A DNA stretch of 64,000 nt from NCBI GenBank assembly GCA_028821605.1, contig JAPPFM010000044.1, positions 22,680 through 86,679 on the forward strand. The letters are read 5' to 3'. The DNA comes from Candidatus Poribacteria bacterium (GTDB lineage: Bacteria; Poribacteria; WGA-4E; WGA-3G). Numbering within the stretch: the stretch's first letter is position 1; every line of letters begins with the position of its first letter. Below, piece after piece: positions 45,199-53,802 of this stretch. The notes below the pieces were generated by a model, which did not search any database, had not been told where the DNA came from, and worked only from the letters and a program-made list of their open reading frames with translations. Both the position numbers and the translations under genes were made by a program.

Positions 45199-46551
45199 AT
45201 GCCAAAATCTACGGATATCCGCATCCTTGACGTTCATTACGACTTTGAAGAACACCAATACCGGACCCCGCTCAAGTTCGGTGGTGTGCCGACAGATCAC
45301 TGCGTCCTCTTTAACGTCCGTATGCAAGTCGAGACCCGCGACGGAAAAGTGGCAGAAGGTAAAGGTTCCATGCCACTCGGTAACGTCTGGGCATTCCCAC
45401 CACGCTACGCGCCTTTCGACCAGAGTCTCGCAGCGATGAAAAAACTCGCCGAATTGGCGGTAGCGGCTACACAAGATTGCGAATTGTGCGCGCATCCGCT
45501 TGAACTCTCCGAAGTGCTTGAACCCGAATTTTTACGGATTGCCGATGCGTTGTCCGACACCATGCACCTCGCGTCGCCGATGCCGAAACTTTGCACTGTC
45601 GTTACAACGAGTCCGATTGATGCTGCGATTCACGACGCATTCGGAAAAGCAAACGGCATCAACAGTTACGACGGATTGGGTGAAGACTTTATTAAGGCAG
45701 ATCTGTCGCATTTTTTGAATGAACAGTTCGCCGGAAAATATCTGGACCAATATACGGCGCGCCAACCGAAACCTAACATGCCCCTCTATCATCTTATCGG
45801 TGCATTGGATCCACTCACCGACGCGGATATCACAGAACGTCTCAATGACGGTCTACCGGAAACGCTCCCCGAATGGATTGTCGCTGATGGGCTGACGCAT
45901 CTGAAAATTAAACTCAACGGCGATGATTTAGCATGGGACGCTGCACGCGTCCTCGCGATTGATAACGTCACCGCGGAAACACAGGCGAAACGCGGTGTTG
46001 ATACTTGGCACTACTCCGCTGATTTCAACGAAACCTGTCAGGACGTTGAATATCTATTGGCATTCCTTAACCAGATTCAGGAAGCGGAACCTGCTGCCTT
46101 CCAACGCCTCGCCTATATCGAGCAACCGACGGATCGGAATCTAAAAGCGCATCCCGAAAACAAGATGCACAAAGCCGCTGAGATAAAACCCGTGGTGATC
46201 GACGAATCGTTGACAGACTTCGAGACCTTTCTACTGGCACGCGAACAAGGGTATTCGGGTGTTGCGCTCAAAGCGTGTAAAGGGCAGTCCCAGGCGTTGT
46301 TGATGGGTGCTGCCGCCGCGGAATACGATATGTTCCTTGCTGTGCAGGATTTGACGTGTCCGGGAGCATCGTTTTTACACTCCGCTGGACTCGCCGCTCG
46401 CATTCCCGGTGTAACGGCTATCGAGGGCAACGCTCGTCAATTCTGTCCAAGTGCGAATGACGGTTGGCGAGACGAATTCCCGTCAATTTTCAACATCACC
46501 AATGGTACTGTTGGAACACAAGTTCTCACCGCGCCGGGACTCGGTCATTAG
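45199..46551 (+). CDS. Enolase-superfamily (mandelate racemase/muconate lactonising) enzyme
   Basis: A 450-residue enzyme with an N-terminal capping domain and a TIM-barrel domain. Visible are the lysine motif LTHLKIKLNG, a metal ligand region YSADFNETCQD, Glu in YIEQPTDRN, Asp/Glu in VVIDESLTD and a lysine in VALKACKGQ, the MLE-type layout. The superfamily removes a proton alpha to a carboxylate; the substrate is not predictable here. It starts after a GAGGAAACT ribosome binding site and the leader element. The gene end overlaps the next, opposite gene by 26 bases. Confidence 0.86.
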   Translation: MPKSTDIRILDVHYDFEEHQYRTPLKFGGVPTDHCVLFNVRMQVETRDGKVAEGKGSMPLGNVWAFPPRYAPFDQSLAAMKKLAELAVAATQDCELCAHPLELSEVLEPEFLRIADALSDTMHLASPMPKLCTVVTTSPIDAAIHDAFGKANGINSYDGLGEDFIKADLSHFLNEQFAGKYLDQYTARQPKPNMPLYHLIGALDPLTDADITERLNDGLPETLPEWIVADGLTHLKIKLNGDDLAWDAARVLAIDNVTAETQAKRGVDTWHYSADFNETCQDVEYLLAFLNQIQEAEPAAFQRLAYIEQPTDRNLKAHPENKMHKAAEIKPVVIDESLTDFETFLLAREQGYSGVALKACKGQSQALLMGAAAAEYDMFLAVQDLTCPGASFLHSAGLAARIPGVTAIEGNARQFCPSANDGWRDEFPSIFNITNGTVGTQVLTAPGLGH

Positions 46552-46873
46552 CCTCCGTTTCGTTGTCGGCGACGGTGATATTGGTGACAACATTCCGTTG
46601 TTCTGGAAGTCGGACAGGAAAATCTTTGATCGCGTCATTAATCAATTGTTTCACCATCGCTTTGACCGAGTCGAAAGGTATACATTCAAGGACGATGATG
46701 GCGCGGTGTTTTGAAGGCGCGATGTCATACGTCAGCCCATACAGGAGTCCGAGTTGCCCTAACTCCGGTTCAACACTGATGGAAATCTGTCGGCACTCCT
46801 GCGCTGTGATGAAAAAACTATCAAGGATGAATTGCGTGTGAATCCACGCTTCTCTCTCTTCAACGATCTTCAT
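46526..46873 (-). CDS. Hypothetical protein overlapping the enolase gene tail
   Basis: A 115-residue protein starting MKIVEEREAWIHTQFILDSFF, with the leader box CCGCAAGG just upstream. It is soluble, without motifs I recognise; LGLLYGLTYDIAPSKHRAIIVLECIPFDS looks like an alpha/beta core. Its last nine codons overlap the end of the enolase-superfamily gene, tail to tail. A start further upstream would lie in the repeated leader. Confidence 0.6.
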   Translation of the reverse strand: MKIVEEREAWIHTQFILDSFFITAQECRQISISVEPELGQLGLLYGLTYDIAPSKHRAIIVLECIPFDSVKAMVKQLINDAIKDFPVRLPEQRNVVTNITVADNETEANDRVPAR

Positions 46874-46963
46874 ATTTTTAATTTTACCTTGCGGTTCGGT
46901 CAGGTGGGTTAGGAGCTTCACGTCCCTTTCCGTATACTCGCCCTCCACTACGTTACGGGCTAC
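46874..46963 (-). promoter_or_regulatory. Two-part repeated leader element, copy 3
   Basis: Box A (GTAGCCCGTAACGTAGTGGAG, at 46943-46963) and box B (CCGCAAGGTAAAATTAAAAA, at 46875-46894) on the minus strand, ending next to the start codon at 46873. Confidence 0.65.
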
Positions 46964-47039
46964 ACACCTTGGATCTTGAAAAAATAGCCATCCCTTAATT
47001 CTACCTTATCGTCCATTGTAGTATTAACAGCGAAAAGTG

Positions 47040-48695
47040 TCAATGCTGTGAAAATGTTATAGATTGTCGAATCGGTAATTCCTCTAATTTTTGAGTGCTC
47101 CCGTTGTGCCAACGAATCTGGAGGTTATCTACGCGTGTGGCATCACCCAACCCGAAACAGATACGAAGGTCATTACCTGACAGGTAGCTTGCGCCACAGA
47201 TGACTTCCCGTAAGAACGTCATGCCGCCTGCCTCCAACTGAACCTGTGCACCGATCGCATCCGTGTTGCCATCTGTACCCACCAACTTCACCGTTAGCCA
47301 CGCATTCGCATTGCCAACCTCGTTGCTAAGAATTACTGTTGGACGGTTCGATTGGCAAAGGACGACATCTACATCCCCATCTCTATCTATATCCCCGAAG
47401 AGCATCCCGCGTACTACATAATGCGTTTTATCCAATCCCGCTTCAGCGGTAATCTCGGTGAAGCCGGTATGGCTCTGTGGCGTGCCGCCCCGATTGCGAA
47501 AGAGTTGGACAGGTTGTGCGTAACTCATTTTCGCGTCAATCTGCTCCACGTTATCCCAGATGTGTCCATTCCCAACGAGCAGATCTAACCAACCGTCGTT
47601 ATCGAAATCGATGAAACGGGTGCCGAAACCGAGTGAATAGAAAGACGGATCAGCGAGGTTTGTGTCAAACGTTACATCTTCAAAGTAGCCGCTGCCATCG
47701 TTCTGCATGAGACAGTTCGCTTCCAACGAGAAATTCGACACCCAGAGATCAATGTCTCCGTCGTTGTCATAGTCTCCTGCGTCTATGCCCATTGAACCGT
47801 TCGCTATACCGTCGCCATTGAAGGCAACACCGCGAAGGACACCTTCCTCTCGAAAGGTCCCGTCGCCTTGATTCATAAAAAGCGTATTCGGAGACATATC
47901 GTTTGCGACATAGATGTCCACCCAACCGTTGTTGTTTACGTCGGTGAAGACGACTCCAAGTCCACGTGTGGTTGGTTCATAGACACCAGCGGATTTCGTA
48001 ATATCTGTGAATGTGCCGTCGCCGTTGTTGCGGTAGAGCACATCGGCGATGCCGTGATACTCGTTGGGACCGCAGTAGATACGTAGGGTGTTTTTATAAT
48101 AACAGGGGATGTCGGTCTCCAGGGCATACTCAACGTAGTTACACACATAGAGATCTAAGTCGCCGTCCCTGTCAATGTCAGCGAACGCTGCACTTGCACT
48201 CAGCAGCGGGCAACCGACTTGTGCTTGCTCGGTTACATTTGTAAAGGTGCCATCACCGTTGTTGCGATAGAGCACATTTTTTCCTAAGTTTGTTATGTAC
48301 AGGTCGCGGTTACCGTCCCCATCGTAATCCGCTGCGACGGCACCGAGTCCGTAGCCGGTATCGCCGACGTTCGCAGATTCGGTGATGTCGACAAAAATAC
48401 CCCCATCGTTGCGATAGAGCCGATTTTTGGGTGGCGGTTCTGTGGATACGGAGAGTGAATTGCCTTGAACGAGATAGAGATCCAGGTCATCATCGTTATC
48501 AAAGTCGAAAAGCGCGCCGCCGCTGCCCATCGTCTCAACGAGTCGGCGTTCCGCAGAAAATCCGTTGATATGCCGAAAGTCAAGTTTCATGGCATCGGTT
48601 ACATCGCGGAAATAAGGTTGAGCACTGCCGAGTAGCGGAAATATGGAAAGGAAAAGGGTTAGCAAGCAGGACAGATAATGTTTGAGTTGGAACAT
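47040..48695 (-). CDS. Secreted FG-GAP/VCBS-repeat protein with ASPIC/UnbV domain
   Basis: A 551-residue exported protein. A signal peptide (to about residue 26) is followed by FG-GAP/VCBS repeats with Ca2+-binding-like DxDxDGxxD loops, for example DFDNDDDLDLYLV, DYDGDGNRDLYIT and DIDRDGDVDVVLC. The C-terminus is an ASPIC/UnbV domain (GADGNTDAIGAQVQLEAGG-type segment, then ICFGLGDATRVDNLQIRWHNG). It probably forms an extracellular beta-propeller. It is in an operon with the next upstream FGE-like gene. Confidence 0.93.
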   Translation of the reverse strand: MFQLKHYLSCLLTLFLSIFPLLGSAQPYFRDVTDAMKLDFRHINGFSAERRLVETMGSGGALFDFDNDDDLDLYLVQGNSLSVSTEPPPKNRLYRNDGGIFVDITESANVGDTGYGLGAVAADYDGDGNRDLYITNLGKNVLYRNNGDGTFTNVTEQAQVGCPLLSASAAFADIDRDGDLDLYVCNYVEYALETDIPCYYKNTLRIYCGPNEYHGIADVLYRNNGDGTFTDITKSAGVYEPTTRGLGVVFTDVNNNGWVDIYVANDMSPNTLFMNQGDGTFREEGVLRGVAFNGDGIANGSMGIDAGDYDNDGDIDLWVSNFSLEANCLMQNDGSGYFEDVTFDTNLADPSFYSLGFGTRFIDFDNDGWLDLLVGNGHIWDNVEQIDAKMSYAQPVQLFRNRGGTPQSHTGFTEITAEAGLDKTHYVVRGMLFGDIDRDGDVDVVLCQSNRPTVILSNEVGNANAWLTVKLVGTDGNTDAIGAQVQLEAGGMTFLREVICGASYLSGNDLRICFGLGDATRVDNLQIRWHNGSTQKLEELPIRQSITFSQH

Positions 48696-48711
48696 AATAG
48701 TGGCAGGAAGT

Positions 48712-49590
48712 CTACTTTTTTATCTCTGGGCGTGGACGGACGACCCGAAACCCGATTGTATACGTCGAGTCCAACGGGTAGAATTTGAACCGTAAGCCTG
48801 AACGGAGGAAGGCACTACCGACATCCCATGCACCGCCACGGATAACTCTTGCACGAAGCACGTCTCGGAAGCGGAGGTTGATCGGATTTCGGGACACCTC
48901 TCCGTTGTTTCGCTGGTATGCTGTCAGGTTGTATTCATCAAGGCACCACTCCCACACATTTCCGGCAAGGTCTGCGATGCCGTTCGGGGATTCACCTTTC
49001 GGGAACTGTCCTACCGGCATCGGACGATTATAGCGGCGTGCGAAGTTGGCGTGCTGACGCGCTTTCGGCGGTGTGTTTCCCCACGGGTACGTTCGTGCTG
49101 CTGTGCCGCGTGCTGCACGCTCCCACTGGGCTTCAGTCGGTAAGCTTCCGCCGATCCACTCCGCGAACGCCTGCGCGTCAAACCACGTCACACCGACAAC
49201 AGGTTGGGTATCGCCGTTGAGCGTTTCATCTTCCCACGTCTTCTCGCCGTTGTGTCCGCGCGGTGTAGGACGATTTGTCGCCTCGACGAAGGCGCGATAC
49301 TGTGCGTTGGTGATCTCATACCGAGAGATCTCGTAAGTGCTCAGGTAGACCTGATGCTGGGGCAGTTCGGCATCAAAGGTATGCTGTTCCAGCATGGAGC
49401 TGCGGAGTTTAGCATCCTCATAAGCGGCTTTCGCCTTTTCAGGGGTTGAACCCATCAGAAAGATGCCTTCTGGGATAGAGACCCATTCTATAGTGGCAAG
49501 GACTTGTTGGGCTGCGTCATTCACTTCGGCAATAGCGAAATCGCTACAGACAGTAAGAAAAAGCCCTACTATAAGGCATGAGTGTTTCAT
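48712..49590 (-). CDS. Formylglycine-generating enzyme (SUMF1/FGE) family protein
   Basis: A 292-residue exported protein. After a signal peptide (about 1-21) the FGE-sulfatase domain shows FLMGSTPEKAK, YEISRYEITNAQYRAFV, GVTWFDAQAFAEWIGGSLPTEAQWERAARG and GNVWEWCLDEYNL, ending RGGAWDVGSAFLRSGLR and GFRVVR. The catalytic cysteines of true FGE are not evident, so it is probably a binding or scaffold member. No sulfatase is adjacent. Confidence 0.9.
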   Translation of the reverse strand: MKHSCLIVGLFLTVCSDFAIAEVNDAAQQVLATIEWVSIPEGIFLMGSTPEKAKAAYEDAKLRSSMLEQHTFDAELPQHQVYLSTYEISRYEITNAQYRAFVEATNRPTPRGHNGEKTWEDETLNGDTQPVVGVTWFDAQAFAEWIGGSLPTEAQWERAARGTAARTYPWGNTPPKARQHANFARRYNRPMPVGQFPKGESPNGIADLAGNVWEWCLDEYNLTAYQRNNGEVSRNPINLRFRDVLRARVIRGGAWDVGSAFLRSGLRFKFYPLDSTYTIGFRVVRPRPEIKK

Positions 49591-49606
49591 TTTTCTCCCA
49601 AATCCC

Positions 49607-50218
49607 TCATGTTCCGTTGGGCTTAACTTCTCGAAAATCGAACTTCCTTAAAGAGAATCGGCTCCAGGCTTCATCAGGATTATCCGTAGGGCTAGAGGAA
49701 CCACCGTATGCTACTATATAATTCTCGCCGGTGGCGATGCGTAATCTATCAGCTATTTCAAAAATATCTTCTACATCCCGTGGACTTTTGGACTTGGTAA
49801 CACGGCACTTCAAAACATCGGGCGGTTTAGAGGTGCTTTCATCATACGCTAAATAAGCATAATCTTTTAAAATACGTCTAAGAATACTAGCAGTATCCGG
49901 TTCTTGCCCTAATTCTTTCCGGACAATTTTAATAATTTCTACCGCCGCCTTTTGCAAAGTCTTCTCCAAGTCTTCACGAGAAATTTCGCCGAGTTCTTCG
50001 AGCTCTTCATCCTCAAGCGTTGCGGTAAAAATTCCCTTGCCTAAGTCCATCGGCAAGCCGTTTTCTTGTTCATCAAGCTCCCCGTTTAAAGCGTACCGAA
50101 CTCTACCGAAGCGAACAAGTCCATAGCCCTTCCTTTGCGGTATTTCTATCCTCAGGAACTTGATGAAATCGTTGCCTGGCACCTTTTTCAGGTCAATATT
50201 ACGAATTTCAAACATCAT
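49607..50218 (-). CDS. Unknown partner of the ART-like protein
   Basis: A 203-residue protein with no recognised domain. It is soluble, with an N-terminal strand-rich part (FEIRNIDLKKVPGNDFIKFL), an acidic helix (EDEELEELGEISREDLEKTL) and a C-terminal alpha/beta end. It begins eight bases after the ART-like gene, with GGAGAAACC upstream of the ATG. The pair order (toxin-like, then partner) fits a toxin-immunity unit, but this is only a context inference. Confidence 0.6.
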   Translation of the reverse strand: MMFEIRNIDLKKVPGNDFIKFLRIEIPQRKGYGLVRFGRVRYALNGELDEQENGLPMDLGKGIFTATLEDEELEELGEISREDLEKTLQKAAVEIIKIVRKELGQEPDTASILRRILKDYAYLAYDESTSKPPDVLKCRVTKSKSPRDVEDIFEIADRLRIATGENYIVAYGGSSSPTDNPDEAWSRFSLRKFDFREVKPNGT

Positions 50219-50226
50219 GGTTTCTC

Positions 50227-50784
50227 CTATAAAAGCGGCAAATCTGACCGAGAGAACTCTACTTCAAAACGGTGCTTTACACAGAACGGAGGTATATAAC
50301 CGTGAACTAACACTTCAGCATCCCGCTCTGCAAAAACGAGTGCTATTAATTGCCGTTCAACATCGGTTGAAAAACCTTCCTCTGGATTGGGGAGTTGAGG
50401 TGCTTGCCCCCCAAGAAGATCTTCCATATAGTCTAAGTTCATGATCCCTCGTAAGGGTTGTGGTAAGATATGAACAACCTCTTTGGCCGGATCCAACAGA
50501 TTAAGTCCATGTGGCAGCGAATCATCAATCTCTATTTCATAAACGTAGGCGGGTTTATCTGGTCCAGGTTCCTGCTTACTACTAAATACCGCATAGTGCC
50601 ACGCCACCGCATAAGAGCGAGTCAACGAAACATACGGACTGTTGGCAGTACCTGTTGCAATATGCTCTATGAGGGCTTTAGTGTCTGGATTGGTTGCTGG
50701 AGACCTTGCCGTAAAACCAACTCGGCGAGAATCATGGGTATGCCAATGTGTGCCGATCCCCGCTCCTTTATAGAATGTAGCCAT
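50227..50784 (-). CDS. ADP-ribosyltransferase-like protein
   Basis: A 185-residue protein. FYKGAGIGTHW (about residue 4), the segment NSPYVSLTRSYAVAWHYA (about 48-65) and ERDAEVLVHGYIPPF (about 152-166) are in the order and spacing of the three ART motifs: basic/aromatic, S-T-S-like, and E-x-E-like. The last has DAEVLV with a single clear Glu. Such proteins transfer ADP-ribose to proteins, nucleic acids or tRNA. No secretion signal is present. The assignment is by motif pattern only. Confidence 0.6.
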   Translation of the reverse strand: MATFYKGAGIGTHWHTHDSRRVGFTARSPATNPDTKALIEHIATGTANSPYVSLTRSYAVAWHYAVFSSKQEPGPDKPAYVYEIEIDDSLPHGLNLLDPAKEVVHILPQPLRGIMNLDYMEDLLGGQAPQLPNPEEGFSTDVERQLIALVFAERDAEVLVHGYIPPFCVKHRFEVEFSRSDLPLL

Positions 50785-50909
50785 AACCTTCTTTCAGAAT
50801 CGCTGCAGACAAGAGAAACACCTAATAAACACCATTATAATACCAATGCGAAGAAATATCAAATCGTAACCGATAAGCGCAATCAGAAAGAAGCATTATC
50901 ACAAAATAA
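50785..50909. other. Short spacer without a feature
   Basis: A 125-bp A/T-rich gap between the ART-like gene and the LamG-like gene. Nothing is recognised. Confidence 0.4.
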
Positions 50910-51743
50910 TTAGCGATTCTCTGTCACACTATTTCTCCGTTTTAACTCTCCCCAAGCGATCGGCAGCTTCGCACGAGGTGAAACATCAAAAGGCACAAGA
51001 AGGTCCTCAACGTACTCAAACTGCGCAATCTGTTTGCCTTTACCGTCACAGATACCGACGTAGATACCGACTTCAAGCGGTTTATCGAATTCCTGTTCGG
51101 TTTCGCCGATGTCTATCCATGCATCTTTGGCTTCCCGCTTCCACCATGCTGTGAAAGTGTCTTTTTCACGGCGGAGTCGCATGTAGAGATCCATTTCACC
51201 TGCGGGGTCCTGGAATCCCGGAACGACACCGACAAGACCTTCACCGGCATCGAACTGTCGTTTTTGATATTGGATGACAGCATCGTTACCGTTTGCGGGA
51301 CCGCGTCCCCAGAGTTTAATCGTCACCCATTCGCCTTCGCGACCTTGGCGATCCTTCGTTGTTGGTGAGTAGGCAGCGATACCTGCGACGACACAAGCAT
51401 CTTCATAGTCCATGTAGAGATGTGTTTCTACATCAAAATCACCTTCATGTTCCTGATAGAGTCGATTCGTTGTGTCCGAGGGCCAGAGGTTGCGGTTCAG
51501 TTCACCCGTGACATGAAGCCATCCGGCTTTCGTTTTGCCCATATCCCACTTCTTCGGTTCAACGCCTTCCTCGTCAGCGGTCTTCCATTTCCAATTCGGA
51601 TTTTTCAAAGCGTTTCCGTCAAACGGGTCACCGAGGGAAGGCGCGGCTTCAGTAGAGAGCGTGCCCAATAGCATCGCAAAACCAATAAGTAATAAAATAG
51701 TTGCTGTTTTCAAATTTTGTCTCCATAAAGAAACTGGCGACAT
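50910..51743 (-). CDS. Secreted ConA-like protein with AWGELK tail, copy 1
   Basis: A 277-residue exported protein if started at 51743 (MSPVSLWRQNLKTATILLLIG). A beta-sandwich domain of concanavalin/DUF1349 type follows: DPFDGNALKNPNWKW at the start, DFDVETHLYMDYEDACVVAGI, EGEWVTIKLWGRGPANGNDAVIQYQ and PLEVGIYVGIC. Near its end SPRAKLPIAWGELKRR matches the shared tail, with seven more residues after it. The start is ambiguous; a TTG at 51764 is possible. It is a paralogue of the next gene. Confidence 0.82.
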   Translation of the reverse strand: MSPVSLWRQNLKTATILLLIGFAMLLGTLSTEAAPSLGDPFDGNALKNPNWKWKTADEEGVEPKKWDMGKTKAGWLHVTGELNRNLWPSDTTNRLYQEHEGDFDVETHLYMDYEDACVVAGIAAYSPTTKDRQGREGEWVTIKLWGRGPANGNDAVIQYQKRQFDAGEGLVGVVPGFQDPAGEMDLYMRLRREKDTFTAWWKREAKDAWIDIGETEQEFDKPLEVGIYVGICDGKGKQIAQFEYVEDLLVPFDVSPRAKLPIAWGELKRRNSVTENR

Positions 51744-51786
51744 TGGAGCCGCCAGCAACTTCAAAAATTACAAATAGCGTTCGCTA

Positions 51787-52569
51787 TTATTGTTGTCCTT
51801 TGAGTTCGCCCCACGTGACTGCAAGTCGACCGCGCGGATCAACAGGTGTTGTCGGACTTGATGCTTCACGGAAGTAGTCAAAAGTGACTGTCATCCTGCC
51901 TGCGTCGCTTGCACCTTCACAAATACCGACATAAAGACCGACTTCAAGCGGTTCTTCAAGTTCGTTCGTCGCTTTGCCGACTGGGATCCAATCGCCTTCT
52001 GCATTCGGCTTGAACCATGACTCGTATTCGTCGCCATCGCGTTTGACGCGCAGTTCGACTGGAATAACGCCCTGCTCCGGATTGTAGTCGGGTTGTGTGC
52101 CGACGTATCCCAAATCAGCAGAATCATTTTGACGCCGTTGATATTGGAGTACTGCATTGTTACCTTGTGCAGCCCCGCGTCCCCACAACTTCAATGTCAC
52201 CCACTGACCATCGCGGTTCTGGTGATCTTTTGTCGTCGCGGAATACACAATGATGCCAGCAACAGTGCAAGCATCGCCGTAATCAACAACCATCAACGTT
52301 TCTATGTCAAACTGGTCCTGATCTGTGATCTGATAGAAACGCGTACTGGTATCATCAGTCCACACGTTTTGATCGAATCCCGCCTCGGCAACGATCAGTC
52401 CATCCTTTAGTTCCCAAGGACTTTTATCGCCATCCTTGACCTGCCAAAAGGATTGCAGGCTTTGACCCGTTCCATTAAATTCATCACTCATCAACGTTTG
52501 TGCGAAAACGCCAGGGATGAGGCATACAGAGAAAATCAGAATTGCAATTATGCAAGTAATCTGTTTCAT
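51787..52569 (-). CDS. Secreted ConA-like protein with TWGELK tail, copy 2
   Basis: A 260-residue exported protein, paralogous to the gene downstream. The signal peptide MKQITCIIAILIFSVCLIPG is followed by the same domain (FDIETLMVVDYGDACTVAGI, GQWVTLKLWGRGAAQGNNAVLQYQ, LEVGLYVGIC). It ends DPRGRLAVTWGELKGQQ, the shared tail. AAAGGATG precedes the ATG at 52569. The two lie 43 bp apart and may act as a pair. Confidence 0.84.
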   Translation of the reverse strand: MKQITCIIAILIFSVCLIPGVFAQTLMSDEFNGTGQSLQSFWQVKDGDKSPWELKDGLIVAEAGFDQNVWTDDTSTRFYQITDQDQFDIETLMVVDYGDACTVAGIIVYSATTKDHQNRDGQWVTLKLWGRGAAQGNNAVLQYQRRQNDSADLGYVGTQPDYNPEQGVIPVELRVKRDGDEYESWFKPNAEGDWIPVGKATNELEEPLEVGLYVGICEGASDAGRMTVTFDYFREASSPTTPVDPRGRLAVTWGELKGQQ

Positions 52570-52620
52570 TAAAACATCCTTTCTATTTTTTTGTATGGGA
52601 CGACATCTGTCAGGTTTCAA

Positions 52621-52958
52621 AAGGGTTCTCTCTTCTATCAGTTGACTTCGGTTCGCCCATACAGATAGTTAGTTTAGAATATATTAACATAATTAACTGG
52701 AAAAAATCAACTTTTTCCTCGAAATTTCGTACTTAATAATGAATCTAAAAAAGCAGGGCTATTTTAGCTTTTGCTTTTTCAATTGATATTAACCCCCTAA
52801 ATCCCCTTATCAGGGCACTTGACACATTTTCTCTAGAAAACTGAATGAGCGTAATAAAAAAGCAGATCTCCTTGCAATTCGCGCTAAGACTATGTTAAAA
52901 TCAGAATTGGTGCAAAATTCAGTCTAAATTGTAGGTTATACTCTTTAGGAGGCAGACT
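52621..52958. repeat. Gene-free stretch with a hairpin and a dispersed motif
   Basis: Contains GGAAAAAATCAACTTTTTCC (52699-52718; 7-bp A/T stem with six-base loop). It also has the phrase TTAACCCCCTAAATCCCCTTA (52789-52808 region), a sequence dispersed in many bacterial genomes. No gene is seen. Confidence 0.5.
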
Positions 52959-53723
52959 ATGAAGGTAGGCATTCGGGACGGGATGTTACCCGTTTCCTTT
53001 GAAGAATCGTTTCAGAAGGCAAAAGATATTGGGTTTGATGGTGTTGAGATTTGTATGGGAGCCAATTACCGCGAACATGCGCTTTGGCAGGATGGCGGGA
53101 TCGATAAGGTGAACAGTTTGGCAGAAGCTGCTGGTATTGAGGTGTCTTCGCTGTCACCGGGGGGCTTCACTGCGTATTCGTTCATGCATCCGACCGATAG
53201 CACACGGAGTGAAGGCATTGCGAAGTTGCAATATTTGGCAGAGACATGTCCACAACTCGGCGCGAATGTGATTCTGGTGCCGTTTTTCGGTGGTGGACAG
53301 ATCCAAGATGATCACATCAACGCGCCACGGTTTCTTGACGGGTTGAAAGCCGCTGCTGAAACCGCTGAAAAACATGGGGTTTTCCTTGCTATTGAATCGA
53401 CTTTAAGCGCGGAACAACACCAACAAATTATTGATAACGTCGGTTCGTCTGCTGTCGGTGTCTATTACGATATGGGGAACGCGACCGGATTCGGCTATGA
53501 TTCGCCGTCCGAGATTCGGAGTTTGGGCAGCGCAATCACACAGATGCACATCAAAGACACTGGTGGTAATCATGCGGGTGAAGGCGATGTCGATTTTCCA
53601 GCAGTCTTTGACGCTGCGCATGCCGTTGAATATGACAGTTGGTTCGTACTGGAAACACCCGGTAAGGATGATCCTGTTGCGTCTGCGGCAAAAAATCTCG
53701 ATTTCGTGAGGAACAGTTTTTGA
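52959..53723 (+). CDS. Sugar phosphate isomerase/epimerase (AP-endonuclease-2-like TIM barrel)
   Basis: A 254-residue TIM-barrel protein of the IolE/IolI type. Metal-ligand segments are IGFDGVEICMG, the Glu in VFLAIESTLS, YDMGN, the His of QMHIKDTGG and the terminal Glu in FVLETPG. AGGAGG lies upstream of the ATG. It could act in the same sugar pathway as the IolD-like and IolC-like genes, but it is 48 kb away and the substrate is not known. Confidence 0.88.
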   Translation: MKVGIRDGMLPVSFEESFQKAKDIGFDGVEICMGANYREHALWQDGGIDKVNSLAEAAGIEVSSLSPGGFTAYSFMHPTDSTRSEGIAKLQYLAETCPQLGANVILVPFFGGGQIQDDHINAPRFLDGLKAAAETAEKHGVFLAIESTLSAEQHQQIIDNVGSSAVGVYYDMGNATGFGYDSPSEIRSLGSAITQMHIKDTGGNHAGEGDVDFPAVFDAAHAVEYDSWFVLETPGKDDPVASAAKNLDFVRNSF

Positions 53724-53802
53724 GGCAACAGCAAAGATCCCATTCGTCATTGGAAATTTGTAGTATCAACATCGGCACTCAACTCATGACGGAGGCGTTG
53801 GA

